From Tenrec ecaudatus (lineage: Eukaryota > Chordata > Mammalia > Afrosoricida > Tenrecidae), in contig NC_134546.1 of NCBI RefSeq assembly GCF_050624435.1, positions 12,237,001-12,301,000 of the forward strand: a DNA stretch of 64,000 nt. Reading direction: 5' to 3'. Made by a program: the position numbers and the translations under genes. A model generated the notes under the pieces. That model saw only the letters and a list, made by a program, of their open reading frames with translations, made no database searches and was not told the DNA's origin. Below, in pieces: positions 33,535-43,522 of this stretch; position 1 is the first letter of the stretch, and every line of letters begins with the position of its first letter.

Positions 33535-33974
33535 TTTTTAAAATCATTTTATTAGGGGTTCAAACAACTCCTATCACAATCCATCCATACATCAATTGTG
33601 TAAAGCACTTTTGTACATTCGTTGCCCTCATCATTCTCAAAACATTTGCTCTCCACCCAAGCCCCTAGCCTCAGGTCATTTTTTTCCCCTTCCTCCCTAC
33701 TCTCCCCTCCCTCATGAATCCTTGATAATTTATAAATTATTATTTTGTCATATCTTGCTCCCTCCCACGTCTCCCTTCACCCACTTTTCTGTTGTGTGTC
33801 CCCCAGGGAGGAGGTCACATGTAGATCCTTGAAATCAGTTCCCCTTTGCAACCCACCTTCCCTCTACCCTCCCAGTATCACCACTCACACCCCTGGTCCT
33901 GAGGGGATCATCCGCCCTGGATTCCCTGTGTTTCCAGTTCCCATCTGTCCCAGTGTCCATCCTCTGGTTTATAC
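33535..33974 (-). mobile_element. L1 3' UTR insertion with 15-bp TSD
   Basis: A 440-bp 5'-truncated L1 tail of subfamily A. It is flanked by a perfect 15-bp direct repeat AGTCTCCCTCTTTCT at 33520-33534 and 33975-33989. The poly(A) appears as a TTTTTTA run at the left. This is a textbook target-primed insertion and the intact TSD suggests it is young. Confidence 0.95.
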
Positions 33975-33989
33975 AGTCTCCCTCTTTCT

Positions 33990-35883
33990 ATTGCAGCCGT
34001 CATAGACAGGATTGCAGGCGGGGGAAAGCCAGGAGAAGACCAGGATAGATGTTAACTCTGTAAGTCAGAGAAATTTTAGGAGGACAATCGTCTTCCGCAA
34101 GAACTAGATGCTCTGGAGGCAGCAGGGACTATCTGAGGATAATGTGGGGCCTTCAAGGATCAGGGTGACACAATAACTCTTTCAAGCAAGTGGGAGACAT
34201 CACCACAGTGAATGTTAGCCTGGGATCCTGACCCAGCCTCTGTGCGTCCCAGATGATCGACTCAATTCCTGAGCTGAGCGCAGTAACTTGGACTATGGAC
34301 AAATAAGCCGCAAGAAGATTCTAATGGAATGGTAATTGAACTCTGCCTTACAGGCATGTGGGGAGTAGTCCACTGGCGTGGAGGCGAGTGTGTTGAAATA
34401 AATAGCAGAACAGAGACCATTTTTATGTATTTCATTTCTAGCGCATCATACACTTTAGATGACCAGCGCCCTCTGCGAACTTCTGGGAGAGGAACCAATG
34501 CCGTTTAATGAATAAGTGACTTTTAGTGCTTTATTTTCATCTAGAGCTTCATTTGAAACAGATCATCATTAGCTTTATGGTTTTAATTGTATTGGAATTC
34601 CTTATTGTAACCTATTGCTTTATTGCATTAGTCCATTAACCTGGGTGCCACAGAACGGAATTTTAGAGCTGGTATTTATATCTGAACTAATTCCATGGAT
34701 GCTTTCAATATAGGATGAAGTACCTTTCAGATCACTACAAAAAATAATCCGAGCCTCTTTTACAACTTCAAGGGTTGGGATAATAAGAACCAAAAAAATA
34801 AAAAAGCCAGAAATTTTCTTGCTTTGAAATACCTACCCCCTCTATCAACAAGGAATTGCAAATACAGTAATTTTCACAGTATGTGCTGCTTCCATGTGGT
34901 TTTCATTTGGAAGTGCTGTGGGAAGCATTGGTGTTCAGGCTTCCCAATCAAATCCAGGTGGCTAATGGTTATAAACTTGGGGGCCAGCAAGGGCGGGTTC
35001 CCCATAAGCAAGGTAATCATGGACCAACTTGTGCTTACTTACTAACCTGTAGTGGGTAGCTTTGCATGATTTGAAACCACCCATTTCACATCCATAAGGA
35101 AGCACAGGTAAGCCCATGTCTATCCTGCTTCCAGTGTGCCTCGTCCCTTGCAGGGGCTGCAGATTTAGAGAGAGGTTTTGTTTCTTTAGGAAGGTGCTGT
35201 GGGACTGGGAGAGAGACAGATGCCAGCCAGACTCAGAAGCGGGATCTGTGATGTGGTGGAAAAAATGTGAAACTGTTCACTACAGATTCAAAAATATGCA
35301 CAAGTCTGCCTGTGTGGATCTTGCTTACAGGGTTGTCTGACCCTGGACCCATGAGATGTGAGCTAGCTCATGAGGATGAATGGAGATGGCTGCTGGTTAA
35401 GGGCTTCAGGGTTTATCCAAACCAAGAATGCACACGGTTCAGCTCCCAGCAGAGACCTTCGCTCCTAACTGGGGAGGTAGCCCCAGTTGGAAATAACGCC
35501 CTGCTGACCTCAAGCATTTCTCCCTAGAATGGGAGGAGGGGAGGAGAGGATGGAGCCACTAGCATGTTTAGATCGCATGGGTTGCTTTTCACTTCGGCTG
35601 GAGGCAGGAGGGTTGACGTTAGAATTGGGCCCATTGTTACCTCATAAAGCTTGGCGGACCTCACAGATGCTCGGCAGCAGGAGTGTTTATAATGCCTATC
35701 AACTAGGCTTTCCGCTGCACCTGTTGGGGGACCAGCTGCAGAAAGCAGGTGTATCTGGGGCCTGAGAGCATGGGTGACTATGGAGAATGTGGAGGGCTGC
35801 CAGATGTGTTTCACATAAATACCACCAACAGCTGGGAGGGGAGGGACAATGTGGATTTCATGAAGAGTGATGTACAAGTTTGA
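33990..35883. other. No gene recognised
   Basis: About 1.9 kb. The overlapping frames at 35524-35877 (minus, 117 codons) and 35529-35765 (plus, 78 codons) show no motif. An A-rich patch lies near 34790-34806. Confidence 0.4.
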
Positions 35884-36118
35884 AGAAGCCCTGGTAGTGT
35901 GGTGGTTAAAATGCTTGCCTGCTAATCAAAAGGGGGTGGGTGGGGAGAACTCACTAGCCACTCAGAGAGAAGGGCTCTGGCTTGCTTCTGCACAGGGTTG
36001 CTTTTGTTGTAACCATGGAAACCCGATGTGTCCAAGGCCAATTATTGCACACGTGCCTACAGGACCACAGTGCTTTGTGATCAACTGGGTGGCAATGGAT
36101 TTGGTGGCAACGGTGGCA
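35884..36118 (+). repeat. AfroSINE with G-rich insert
   Basis: 'AAGCCCTGGTAGTGTGGTGG' head and 'CTTGCCTGCTAATCAAAAGG', then 'GGGTTGCTTTTGTTGTAACC', and 'GGCAATGGATTTGGTGGCAA' at the 3' end. The GGGGGTGGGTGGGGAG patch near 35931 is an internal expansion. Confidence 0.75.
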
Positions 36119-36149
36119 GGCTTGCCTATTGGTTTCTATTTCCCATGAG

Positions 36150-36151
<2 letters not shown>

Positions 36152-36194
<43 letters not shown>
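36152..36194. repeat. (CA)n microsatellite
   Basis: About 43 bp of uninterrupted CA just downstream of an AfroSINE. Confidence 0.95.
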
Positions 36195-36195
<1 letters not shown>

Positions 36196-36944
36196 GGGCT
36201 TCAAAAAGTTCATGGGAAAATGTCATGATCTCTCCATTTCTTTTTTCCATGCACTTTCTGTAGTCTCCACATATCTTGGACAACTAATGGAACGTGTTGA
36301 TGGAAGGGTGAGACCTCCTTTTCACCAATTCCACGCCCATGATGTTCTGGACATTGTTCTAGACATTGTTTGTCACACATTTCCACGTGCTCCTGTTTTC
36401 TTTCGTGTCTTTTTACTTTTCTCAGTAAGTGGGCGCTCCATGCAGTCCAAATGCATCTTGATTGCTTTGGGATCTTAAGGCCACATGGTGGTCAGTTTAC
36501 AGAAGCTCACTGAATCAGGGAGTCCCTGTGTATGGGACCAGTTTATGTTTGGGCTGGTTGTAGGGATGCATTTACTGCCGGAGGAGCCACTTTGAACACG
36601 AGAGTTTGTTCTGTGGACCCCGGACTCCCATGAACCCGTGCCATTCTCTCAGGATATCACATGCCACTGAGACCAGAGCAAAGAGAGGGATGGAGTTCAG
36701 GGAGATATTGGCATGGCTCAGTGTATCCAGTTAATTGCCCCTAGGAGGTATGGGAGGCTCAGGAAGTCCAAGGAAAATTGACTGCGTTGAGTCAGGAATG
36801 CTAAGTGTGCTGCAGATTTCCTTACTCAGCAAGCTCAAGGTGCTGGAGCTTACGTACCACGCAAAGAGCTGTGAGGCAAGAAGGCTTTCAACCTAGGAGA
36901 ACTGCGTGTCTCAGGGAGGTGGGGCGCGTGGGTTACTTTTCTCA
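36195..36944. other. No gene recognised
   Basis: Unassigned sequence. 'CTTCAAAAAGTTCATGGGAAAATG' near 36199 looks like the end of a mariner-type element, but no transposase block follows. Confidence 0.35.
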
Positions 36945-37215
36945 TCATCTGAGCTATCTAGAATAGACAAGTGTATGGAGTCTAACATTTGGATGTAGTT
37001 GCCAGGAGAGACCAGTCCCTGAAGAAGGACAGCATGCTTGGTAAAGTAGGGGGCAGTGAGAAAGGCCCACGATGAGATGGATTGACACAGAGGCTACAAC
37101 AACTGGCTTAAACAAACAAACAAACAAACAAACAAACAAAAACAATTGTGAGGAGGGTGCAGGACTGGACAGTGCTTCCTCCTGTTGTCCATGGGTCACT
37201 ACACTAACAACCACC
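36945..37215 (+). mobile_element. RTE 3' end with (CAAA)n
   Basis: 'GACCAGTCCCTGAAGAAGGA', 'GATGAGATGGATTGACACAG', 'GAGGCTACAACAACTGGC' and 'GTGCAGGACTGGACAGTGC' follow the RTE 3' end order. A (CAAA)n run (37112-37140) is expanded inside it. Confidence 0.75.
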
Positions 37216-37837
37216 ACAAAAATGGAGGCAGAGGGAGGCAGTGTTCTCGTACCGGAAGCGGTGAGTTTTTCCTTGTGGGATGGGCTATTGGTGATGGTTG
37301 TACATAACTCATGCCGCTGATGTCACTAAGTTGTATATGTGAAAAAATACCAAATTGGTTAGTGTGGTGATACTTATATATTTATAGCTATGAAAAAAAG
37401 AGTATTACTAGTCATAGGAGATCCATCCTGGCAAATCTGCAGCTTCAGAGTGGAGGGTAAGAGCAGAGCTTCCTCGTGCCCTGTCCCTTGGCATCTTCAG
37501 GGAAGTCTCTCACCCGCTGCTACAGTGCCACGCTCTCATCGGAGCACCATTGTAGGCAACATGCTGTGTATAAGTGAGTATGAGCACTTTTCTGGGTGGA
37601 GATGAGCGTATAGGTTTTTTCAGCTTCTCCAAGAAGTCCAAACCACGAGACTGAAAGGGACTTTATCTTACACCCCTTGAGGGGATATTTTGCCTCCATG
37701 GCAACACAGAGTAGTGATAATCACAGCCACAACCAGAGTAGTTGATATTTCTGGCAGCTCCTAGGTTCCGGGAACTGCATGGCACACACTACAGGTGTCA
37801 GTCCATTTAATAAGGTTCCTGAGGTTGTCAGCAGGCA
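37216..37837. other. No gene recognised
   Basis: 'CTCCTAGGTTCCGGGAACTG' near 37758 may be L2/MIR debris. Otherwise unassigned. Confidence 0.4.
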
Positions 37838-38048
37838 ACCCTGAGTGATGCAACTGGGGAATGTGCTTGGCTGTTAACTGAAAGGTTGACGGTGCAAGCC
37901 TGAGCAGAGATGGCTTGAGAGAAACACCTGGTCGTTTATTTCTGAAAACGCAATCATTGAAAACCCTACTGAACCTCATCCTACTTCTATCCTGATACAC
38001 ATGGCATTGCCGTGAATCCGCGTTTACTCGACGGCAACTGGTTGGGTA
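37838..38048 (+). repeat. AfroSINE
   Basis: 'CTTGGCTGTTAACTGAAAGG' then 'TTATTTCTGAAAACGCAATC' then 'TTGAAAACCCTACTGAACC' and 'TCGACGGCAACTGGTTGGG'. The CG dinucleotides near the 3' end are partly preserved. Confidence 0.8.
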
Positions 38049-39127
38049 ATTGTCAAACCCACAGTAGAGTATGGGACCCTGTGATCCAGTACTCTTCCAC
38101 CCAGGACTTTAAGCTCTTTACCATGACATTCCCGGCTCCTCTACGCACTGGCCTTGAATGCCAACTGTCTTCAACATCTACTTCCTCAAAGAACTTGCTT
38201 TCTGTGCAGCAGAACAACTTTTACCATACACTTGGTGGCTTACAACTATACTCATTCACTGTCCGGCCGCATCGGTGGGCTGGGAGTCTAGACAAGGCAG
38301 AGTTTTGGTTTTGTCCTTAGTCACTGCCTTACAAAGCTGTCATCCAGGTGTTGGCTAGGCTGTGGGAAAGATCTGCTTCCCAGCTCTCTCGCTGGAAGAA
38401 TTCATCTCCTTTCTTCCTTGCTGGCTCTTAGTAGGGAGCTACTCTCAACTCTCAGGGACTGGGCGTGGTTCCTAGCCCCCTAATTTCATTACCACATGGC
38501 AGTTCACTTCTTCAAAGCCAGCAGGGGAGAACCTCTTTCCCCAGTCTGCTAAGAGGGCAGAAGGGTAATTATACAACATGATCATGGAAATACTATCTTA
38601 TCACCTTGCTATATAATGTAAGGTCATTCAGGAGTGACATCCATTTCCTGTGACTTCTTCTATGGGCTAGAAGCATGCCACCATATGGGTTAGAAGAGGG
38701 GATTACCCAAGGTTGCGACTCCTTGGGGGGTCACCTTTGGATGTTTCCGTCATAGCCAACAACTGCTGCTGCCTGAGTGTTCACGGTGTGCTGGCACGGT
38801 TTCAGGAAGCTTCTTGGAATAGTGTGCAGCAGACAGCACATTTCCCAGTTTAGCTTCTCATGTTCAGTCCACAGGGAACATGGCCTGCTCTCCACATGTG
38901 CTCTGCATCCTCACACCACTGGGCTGGCCTCCAAGCTGTGTTCCCAGCGTGGAATGCCTGCTGGTGTCCTCTCCATCTGTTGCCATCCTTCTTAGACTAG
39001 AAAGCTCAGCTCAAACTTGATCGACTTCCTGAGCCTTTCCCTGACCCCCTCCTTTGTGGGTGGCATGAGAACGCTTAAATCTATCCCTCACCAAAATAAT
39101 GATATCAATAACAATACTAACAATAAA
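38049..39127. other. No gene recognised
   Basis: Frames of 60-100 codons overlap around 38012-38358 and 38777-38995 without motifs. Confidence 0.4.
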
Positions 39128-39320
39128 AAGTTGCTGTCACAAGCATGTGTCAGAGCAGAACTGTGCTTCACAGGGTTTTTGGTGAGCGATCGTGTAAGAA
39201 GAAGCTCCCCAGACCGTCCTACTGAGACACCTTTAGGTGCGTGTGAGCCAGCACCTTTCTTTGAGCAGTCAGTTAAGCAGCCCTGGCTGCTAACCTTTTG
39301 CAACATCCAGGGGTGCCCCC
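39128..39320 (-). repeat. AfroSINE, antisense, second sub-type
   Basis: 'GTGTCAGAGCAGAACTGTGC', 'TTCACAGGGTTTTTGGTGAG', 'GACACCTTTAGGTGCGTGTG' and 'CTAACCTTTTGCAACATCCAG' match the AfroSINE sub-type whose reverse complement carries GTGTGTCAGAG. The 175-codon frame at 39017-39544 reads through this SINE and is rejected as a gene. Confidence 0.75.
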
Positions 39321-39974
39321 CACCTCCACTGTGTATTGTAGTTAATTTTCATGACAAACACTCTCTTAAGAGCCTAGTTTACCTAGTGGAGTTTGCACCG
39401 CGGATCCCTCTGGTATGGCCTTTGGAGTGTGCTATGCACCTTGAAGATCCTGGATTCAATGACCCAGTGTTCCGTGGCCCTTGGCCGGGGACCCCAAGAG
39501 ATGTGCAGGAAGTCGGGCCATTGTGGTTTATTAGGTGCCTATAACCAGGCCTTCGGGTTCTCAAAAGTATTCCTAGTCCTATTCTTCCCTACCTGGAAGT
39601 TGGTTCTCTTCTATTTTCTACCAATAGACATGTACTTGTCTTCTCCCAGACGTGTCTGCTGCTTTTCCCCTCTCCTGATTTGATGTTCCTGTCAGTATCC
39701 TCATCGCACAGGGATGGAAATAAACTGGTTACAAAGCAGAGAGAGTGGAGAGATGACTAGAGGAGATAAACAATGGTAAACCTGACTTGAACGGTGAAAA
39801 CCCTGTCACTTGATCTCACGTCTGATACACATTGGGCTAGATCTGGGGTTTTCAATATTCTCTGTGTTGTTTTTTTTTTATAATGAGGTTTATCTCTGAG
39901 GTATTTTGTCATTGCCTTTTTGAATCTCTGCCAGGTGTGTGTCTGTTTTCCAGTACATGAAACCCAGGATTGAT
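39321..39974. other. No gene recognised
   Basis: Continuation of SINE-crossing chance frames on the left and a T9 run near 39871. Otherwise unassigned. Confidence 0.4.
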
Positions 39975-40168
39975 TAAACTACAAAGAATAACAGTTCCGG
40001 AGGGTACAGTGGTTGGGGGAGGGGAGGGCAAGGGAGCTGATATCAAGGAGTTCAGGAAGGAAGAACATGTTTTGAAACTGATTGTGGTAGCAATTGTACA
40101 ATCCTGCTTGATGGGATTCAACTGTGGATGAGATGATGTCTAGATTAGTTCCTAATAAAATGGTTTGG
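39975..40168 (+). mobile_element. L1 3' end, short insertion
   Basis: 'AAGAATAACAGTTCCGGAGG', 'GAGCTGATATCAAGGAGTTC' and 'GTACAATCCTGCTTGATG', then CCTAATAAAATGG, match the 3' end of the 23178-29600 L1. About 190 bp of UTR is present in the sense orientation. Confidence 0.85.
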
Positions 40169-40199
40169 AAAAAAACAAACAAAAGAACAAAGGCAGTAT

Positions 40200-40200
40200 C

Positions 40201-40267
<67 letters not shown>
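40200..40267. repeat. (TTTC)n microsatellite
   Basis: About 16 TTTC units followed by TTC units. It lies between an L1 3' end and an AfroSINE. Confidence 0.95.
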
Positions 40268-40269
<2 letters not shown>

Positions 40270-40291
40270 TTCTTCTTTTCCACCATGCCTT

Positions 40292-40428
40292 TTACTTCTG
40301 TTGGGAGAAAAATGGGGCTTTCCACCCCCGTAAACAGTTATTGTCTCGGAAAGTCACAGGGGGCAGTTCTACCCTGTCCAGTAGGTTGCTATCCGTCGGA
40401 TTTGACTTGGTGGCTGTGAGTTGAGTTA
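40292..40428 (+). repeat. AfroSINE, 5'-truncated
   Basis: 'TTGGGAGAAAAATGGGGC', 'ACCCCCGTAAACAGTTATTG', 'CTGTCCAGTAGGTTGCTATC' give the body and 3' part. The head is absent. Confidence 0.75.
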
Positions 40429-41552
40429 TCGCTTCTGCTTGGGAAATACTCAATACATGCTTGTTGAATAAATTTCCCACTGGTCATCCAATCCTGATTT
40501 TAATTTCTCCTCTCCTGAGAGGGGTAACACACACTAAGAAGGCAGCCGTAGCCTATGTATGACCATCCCTCTTTGAAACAAAGAAGAGAAATTGTCTGCA
40601 ATTGTCTGTCTCTCCTCTCCAACCCGACAGAAGCACTATGGAAGTCTGTCTCCTTGGGAGCTACCCTGGGCCTGTTAGCCCAGTTTGGAAGGATCCGAAG
40701 GTGGAAGAGAGGGGACAGCTCCATCTGACCATGTTCAGCCCCCTCACCAGCACTTCCTCCCTGCCGGTTTGAAGCCAGAAGCAGCACCTCTCACTGTTCG
40801 CCATCTTCTGGAAGGGGATTCACATGGGGCTGGTCTTCCAGCTGCCATTTAGGATCTTGTTCGGTCGTGAAATTGTGTTCTATTCTCCTTCATCGCCAAC
40901 TAGATGTTAGGAATGATTTCGACCTCCATTTCTTCTGCACGGTGTCAGCATCACCGCACAACTTACCTAAACAACTGCCTTCCGAGTTGGAGAGGTGCGA
41001 TTAGCCTGACATCAATGAAACCAAATTTAAATGGTGCTTTCTGGTGCAACCTTGTATGTATGTCTCTTTGCCCTGGGGCAGCTTATTGCCTGGAGTAGGG
41101 TTTAAAAGTAAATAAACAAACAAGCAGAGGAGAGAGACATTCAAGCTGAGCATCGAGAAATATTCCTGACATTGTGCAAAGGCAAAGGCTCTAACATCGA
41201 TTTCTTAAGTTTCATATGCTACTAAAAGGAGCCAGATTCTGCTGAACTTGAAACGAAGAAAAACCCACCTTGGCAGACTGGTCCTTTATGGAGGATGTGG
41301 ATGTGATATTGTTGTCCATTGAAAGGTCCCTGGCTGTCAGACTTGCTTTGTCACCTCTATACCCAATTGTCAACACGCCCCCCCTCCACACACATACACA
41401 CACAGCAAAACAGTCACTTCTACAAGGCAGCATCTGGCTGACAGGATTTGCAATCTGTCCAGTGAATACTGCTTTAACAAGGTTGGCCCAGAGTCACCTT
41501 GATGGGGACATATCCCTTCCCGCCCCAGCAGAGCACCTTGTTCACACAGAGG
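40429..41552. other. No gene recognised
   Basis: Frames of 60-120 codons near 41270-41632 run into the RTE-type SINE at 41553 and lack motifs. A short CA tract lies near 41389-41402. Confidence 0.4.
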
Positions 41553-42012
41553 AGTCCTGCTGTCAGCAACAGCCAAACTGGCTCCTGACTCCTAGTTGCA
41601 TGCCCTACGCCAGTGGTTCTCAACCTTCCTAATGCTGCGGCCCTTTAATACATTTCCTCATGTGGTGGTGACTCCCCAACCATAAAATTATTTTTCTTGC
41701 TGCTTCATAACTCTAATTTTGCTACTTTTATGAATTGGGTGACCCCTGTGAAAGGGTCATTTGACCCCCAAAGGAGTTGAGACCCACAGGTTGAGAGCCA
41801 TTGCCCTATACCATGGAATGAAATGCTGCATGTGTCTACAACATCCGCATGATTTATTGTGCATCAGACCTTCTGGATCCATAGGGCTTCCATTGGCTGA
41901 TAGTTGGAAGTCAATCATCAAGCCTTTCTTCCTAGTCTGCCTTAGTCTGGAAGCTCTGCTGAAACCTTACCAGCATCATCACAACACACAAACTTCCACT
42001 GGGAGGAGGGTG
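41553..42012 (-). repeat. RTE-tailed SINE (AfroLA-like), interrupted by SPIN
   Basis: The left part ends 'AAACTGGCTCCTGACTCCTAG' and the right part continues 'GGATCCATAGGGCTTCCATTGG', 'CTTTCTTCCTAGTCTGCC', 'GGAAGCTCTGCTGAAACC' and 'CAGCATCATCACAACACAC'. Together they read as one antisense RTE-type SINE once the SPIN MITE (41611-41803) is removed. Confidence 0.65.
41611..41803 (-). mobile_element. SPIN/URR1-type hAT MITE (copy 2)
   Basis: Inverted ends CAGTGGTTCTCAACCT and AGGTTGAGAGCCATTG bracket a 193-bp body with 'TGTGGTGGTGACTCCCCAACC' shortened here and 'GAAAGGGTCATTTGACCCC'. Flanking octamers CCCTACGC and CCCTATAC agree at 6 of 8 bases, and the two differences fit CpG decay of an 8-bp hAT target duplication. 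The target is an RTE-tailed SINE. Confidence 0.9.
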
Positions 42013-42619
42013 GTCATCCCACGTGAGACCCATTGGGGAGGATGCAAACCTTCATGGAGAGGGAGAATTGTATCAGTGAGCCACCGAAGCCTTCATAAAG
42101 AGGATTCCCAGGGGTGATGAATGATGATCTGTCATTTAGGAAGCTCTTGGAGCCAATTGGGGACTGCCAAGAAGGCCCAAGCTGGGCCAGAGGTAAATGC
42201 TTATAAAATCCATAGGATAGCGACACAGGCAAGCTAAGGAAAATGTCTCTTACGAATTCAAGAGGATTTAGTGTCAGGGAACATGGGTATAGATGCTCAG
42301 TGTTACCAGACTTCCTGCTGGTACTTCCTTGGAACACTGAGTCTTTAAAAATACATATATTCCTACATATATCAAGATATATCAGTAATTAAAGACAACA
42401 TAGAATTTGGGTGAAATTACAGGTCTTAACTTTTGAAGCCCCTTTGTATTTCTGTTTGCTTTTTCAATGTTTTCAAAACCAAATTGCTCTTTTTTTCTTG
42501 CACAATATTGGGATATTGAAATGGCTGGCCCACAAGTTTGAGGCTGAGCATACACCAAAGTCCTTAGAGTGAGAGGAGGCCCTTATTCTAAAAGAGAAAA
42601 GTTTGGCAGTTCTAGGACA
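42013..42619. other. No gene recognised
   Basis: Unassigned. The 107-codon minus frame at 42014-42337 has no motif. Confidence 0.4.
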
Positions 42620-42770
42620 AAAGTTTCCAAGTCTCGGTGATTTTGTCAACCAAGTGACATGTGGCAATGTCTGGAGACATTGTTGATTGCTACTTCTTGG
42701 AGAAGGGTGTGTAGTGGGTGGGCCGAGGCCAGGGAACTGCTAAACATCTTTTAATTAACAGGGAGGAGTC
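42620..42770. mobile_element. MER20-like hAT MITE (ancient)
   Basis: 'CATGTGGCAATGTCTGGAGAC', 'GTAGTGGGTGGGCCGAGGCC' and 'GGAACTGCTAAACATCTT' match the MER20 middle. The second half is truncated. Confidence 0.65.
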
Positions 42771-42774
42771 TTTA

Positions 42775-43018
42775 TTAGTTTCTTATTGCTTCTGTAACAA
42801 ATTACAAGTTTAGTGGCTTAAAATTCCTCAACTATAGTCTTAAAGCTTTGTGGATCAGATCATCATCATGGTTCTCAAGGGACCAAAGTCTGGGTGTTGG
42901 CAGGGCGGGTGTTCTTTCTGGAGAATCTAGGGGACACATTTTGTTCCCTTCCCTTTCTCAGCTTTTAGAGACTGCTTCGAAATTTTCTGTGAGCATACTC
43001 TCTGCCCTCCACTATTAA
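42775..43018 (+). repeat. Ancient mammalian repeat (same family as 13928-14720)
   Basis: 'TTAGTTTCTTATTGCTTCTG', 'CAAATTACAAGTTTAGTGGC', 'GGGTGTTGGCAGGGCGGGTG' and 'GGAGAATCTAGGGGACAC' mirror the widespread placental repeat found at 13928. I cannot name the family. Confidence 0.55.
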
Positions 43019-43324
43019 TGCATGGCTGACAGGTCGCAAGCATACGTGGCTCTTCATGCCCAATGTTGTCGACTGGTCATGAGTTGACTTGTGTTTGTGC
43101 TCACAGTAGTTTATGCGGTTTGTAAGGCTGAAAGTAATAGGTCTTTAGGGAGTCGGCTGCATGGGATAGTTTTGGCTTGAAATAGCTAGCCAGCAAAGTG
43201 TCAAGCGCCCATGTGATTGGGACTAGGCAGATAATCCAAGAGACTGTCCCTATTTTCGGCCCAGTTTATTGACAAATTTAATTTCTTATGTGCCAAAACA
43301 AACAAACAAACCTAAAAAAAAAAC
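43019..43324. other. No gene recognised
   Basis: Unassigned, ending in a CAAA/A-rich stretch that precedes an AfroSINE. Confidence 0.4.
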
Positions 43325-43522
43325 CCAAACCAAACCCAGTGCTATTGAGTCTAGGCTGACTCATAGCAACCCTATAAGGACAGGGGAGAACTGCCCTCGT
43401 GAGTTTCTGAAATTGCAACTCTTTATGGAGTAGAAAGCTCAGTCTTTCTCCCTTGGAGTAGCTGGTAGTTTTGAATTGCTAACCTTGAAGTTAGCAGCTC
43501 AATACTACCAGGGTGCCTTTGG
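43325..43522 (-). repeat. AfroSINE, antisense
   Basis: 'GTGCTATTGAGTCTAGGCTG', 'CAACCCTATAAGGACAGGG', 'TATGGAGTAGAAAGCTCAG' and 'GCTGGTAGTTTTGAATTGC' are in order. Confidence 0.85.

Noticed and set aside
33199..33547. Overlapping open frames of 104-112 codons on both strands
   Set aside because: No motif or splice support, and the right ends enter an L1 tail.
36199..36480. Possible third mariner copy starting CTTCAAAAAGTTCATGG
   Set aside because: Only the edge resembles a mariner end. No transposase motif such as DNAPAH was found.
39017..39544. 175-codon open frame on the plus strand, the longest in the window
   Set aside because: It runs through an antisense AfroSINE (39128-39320) and has no domain, so it is a chance frame.
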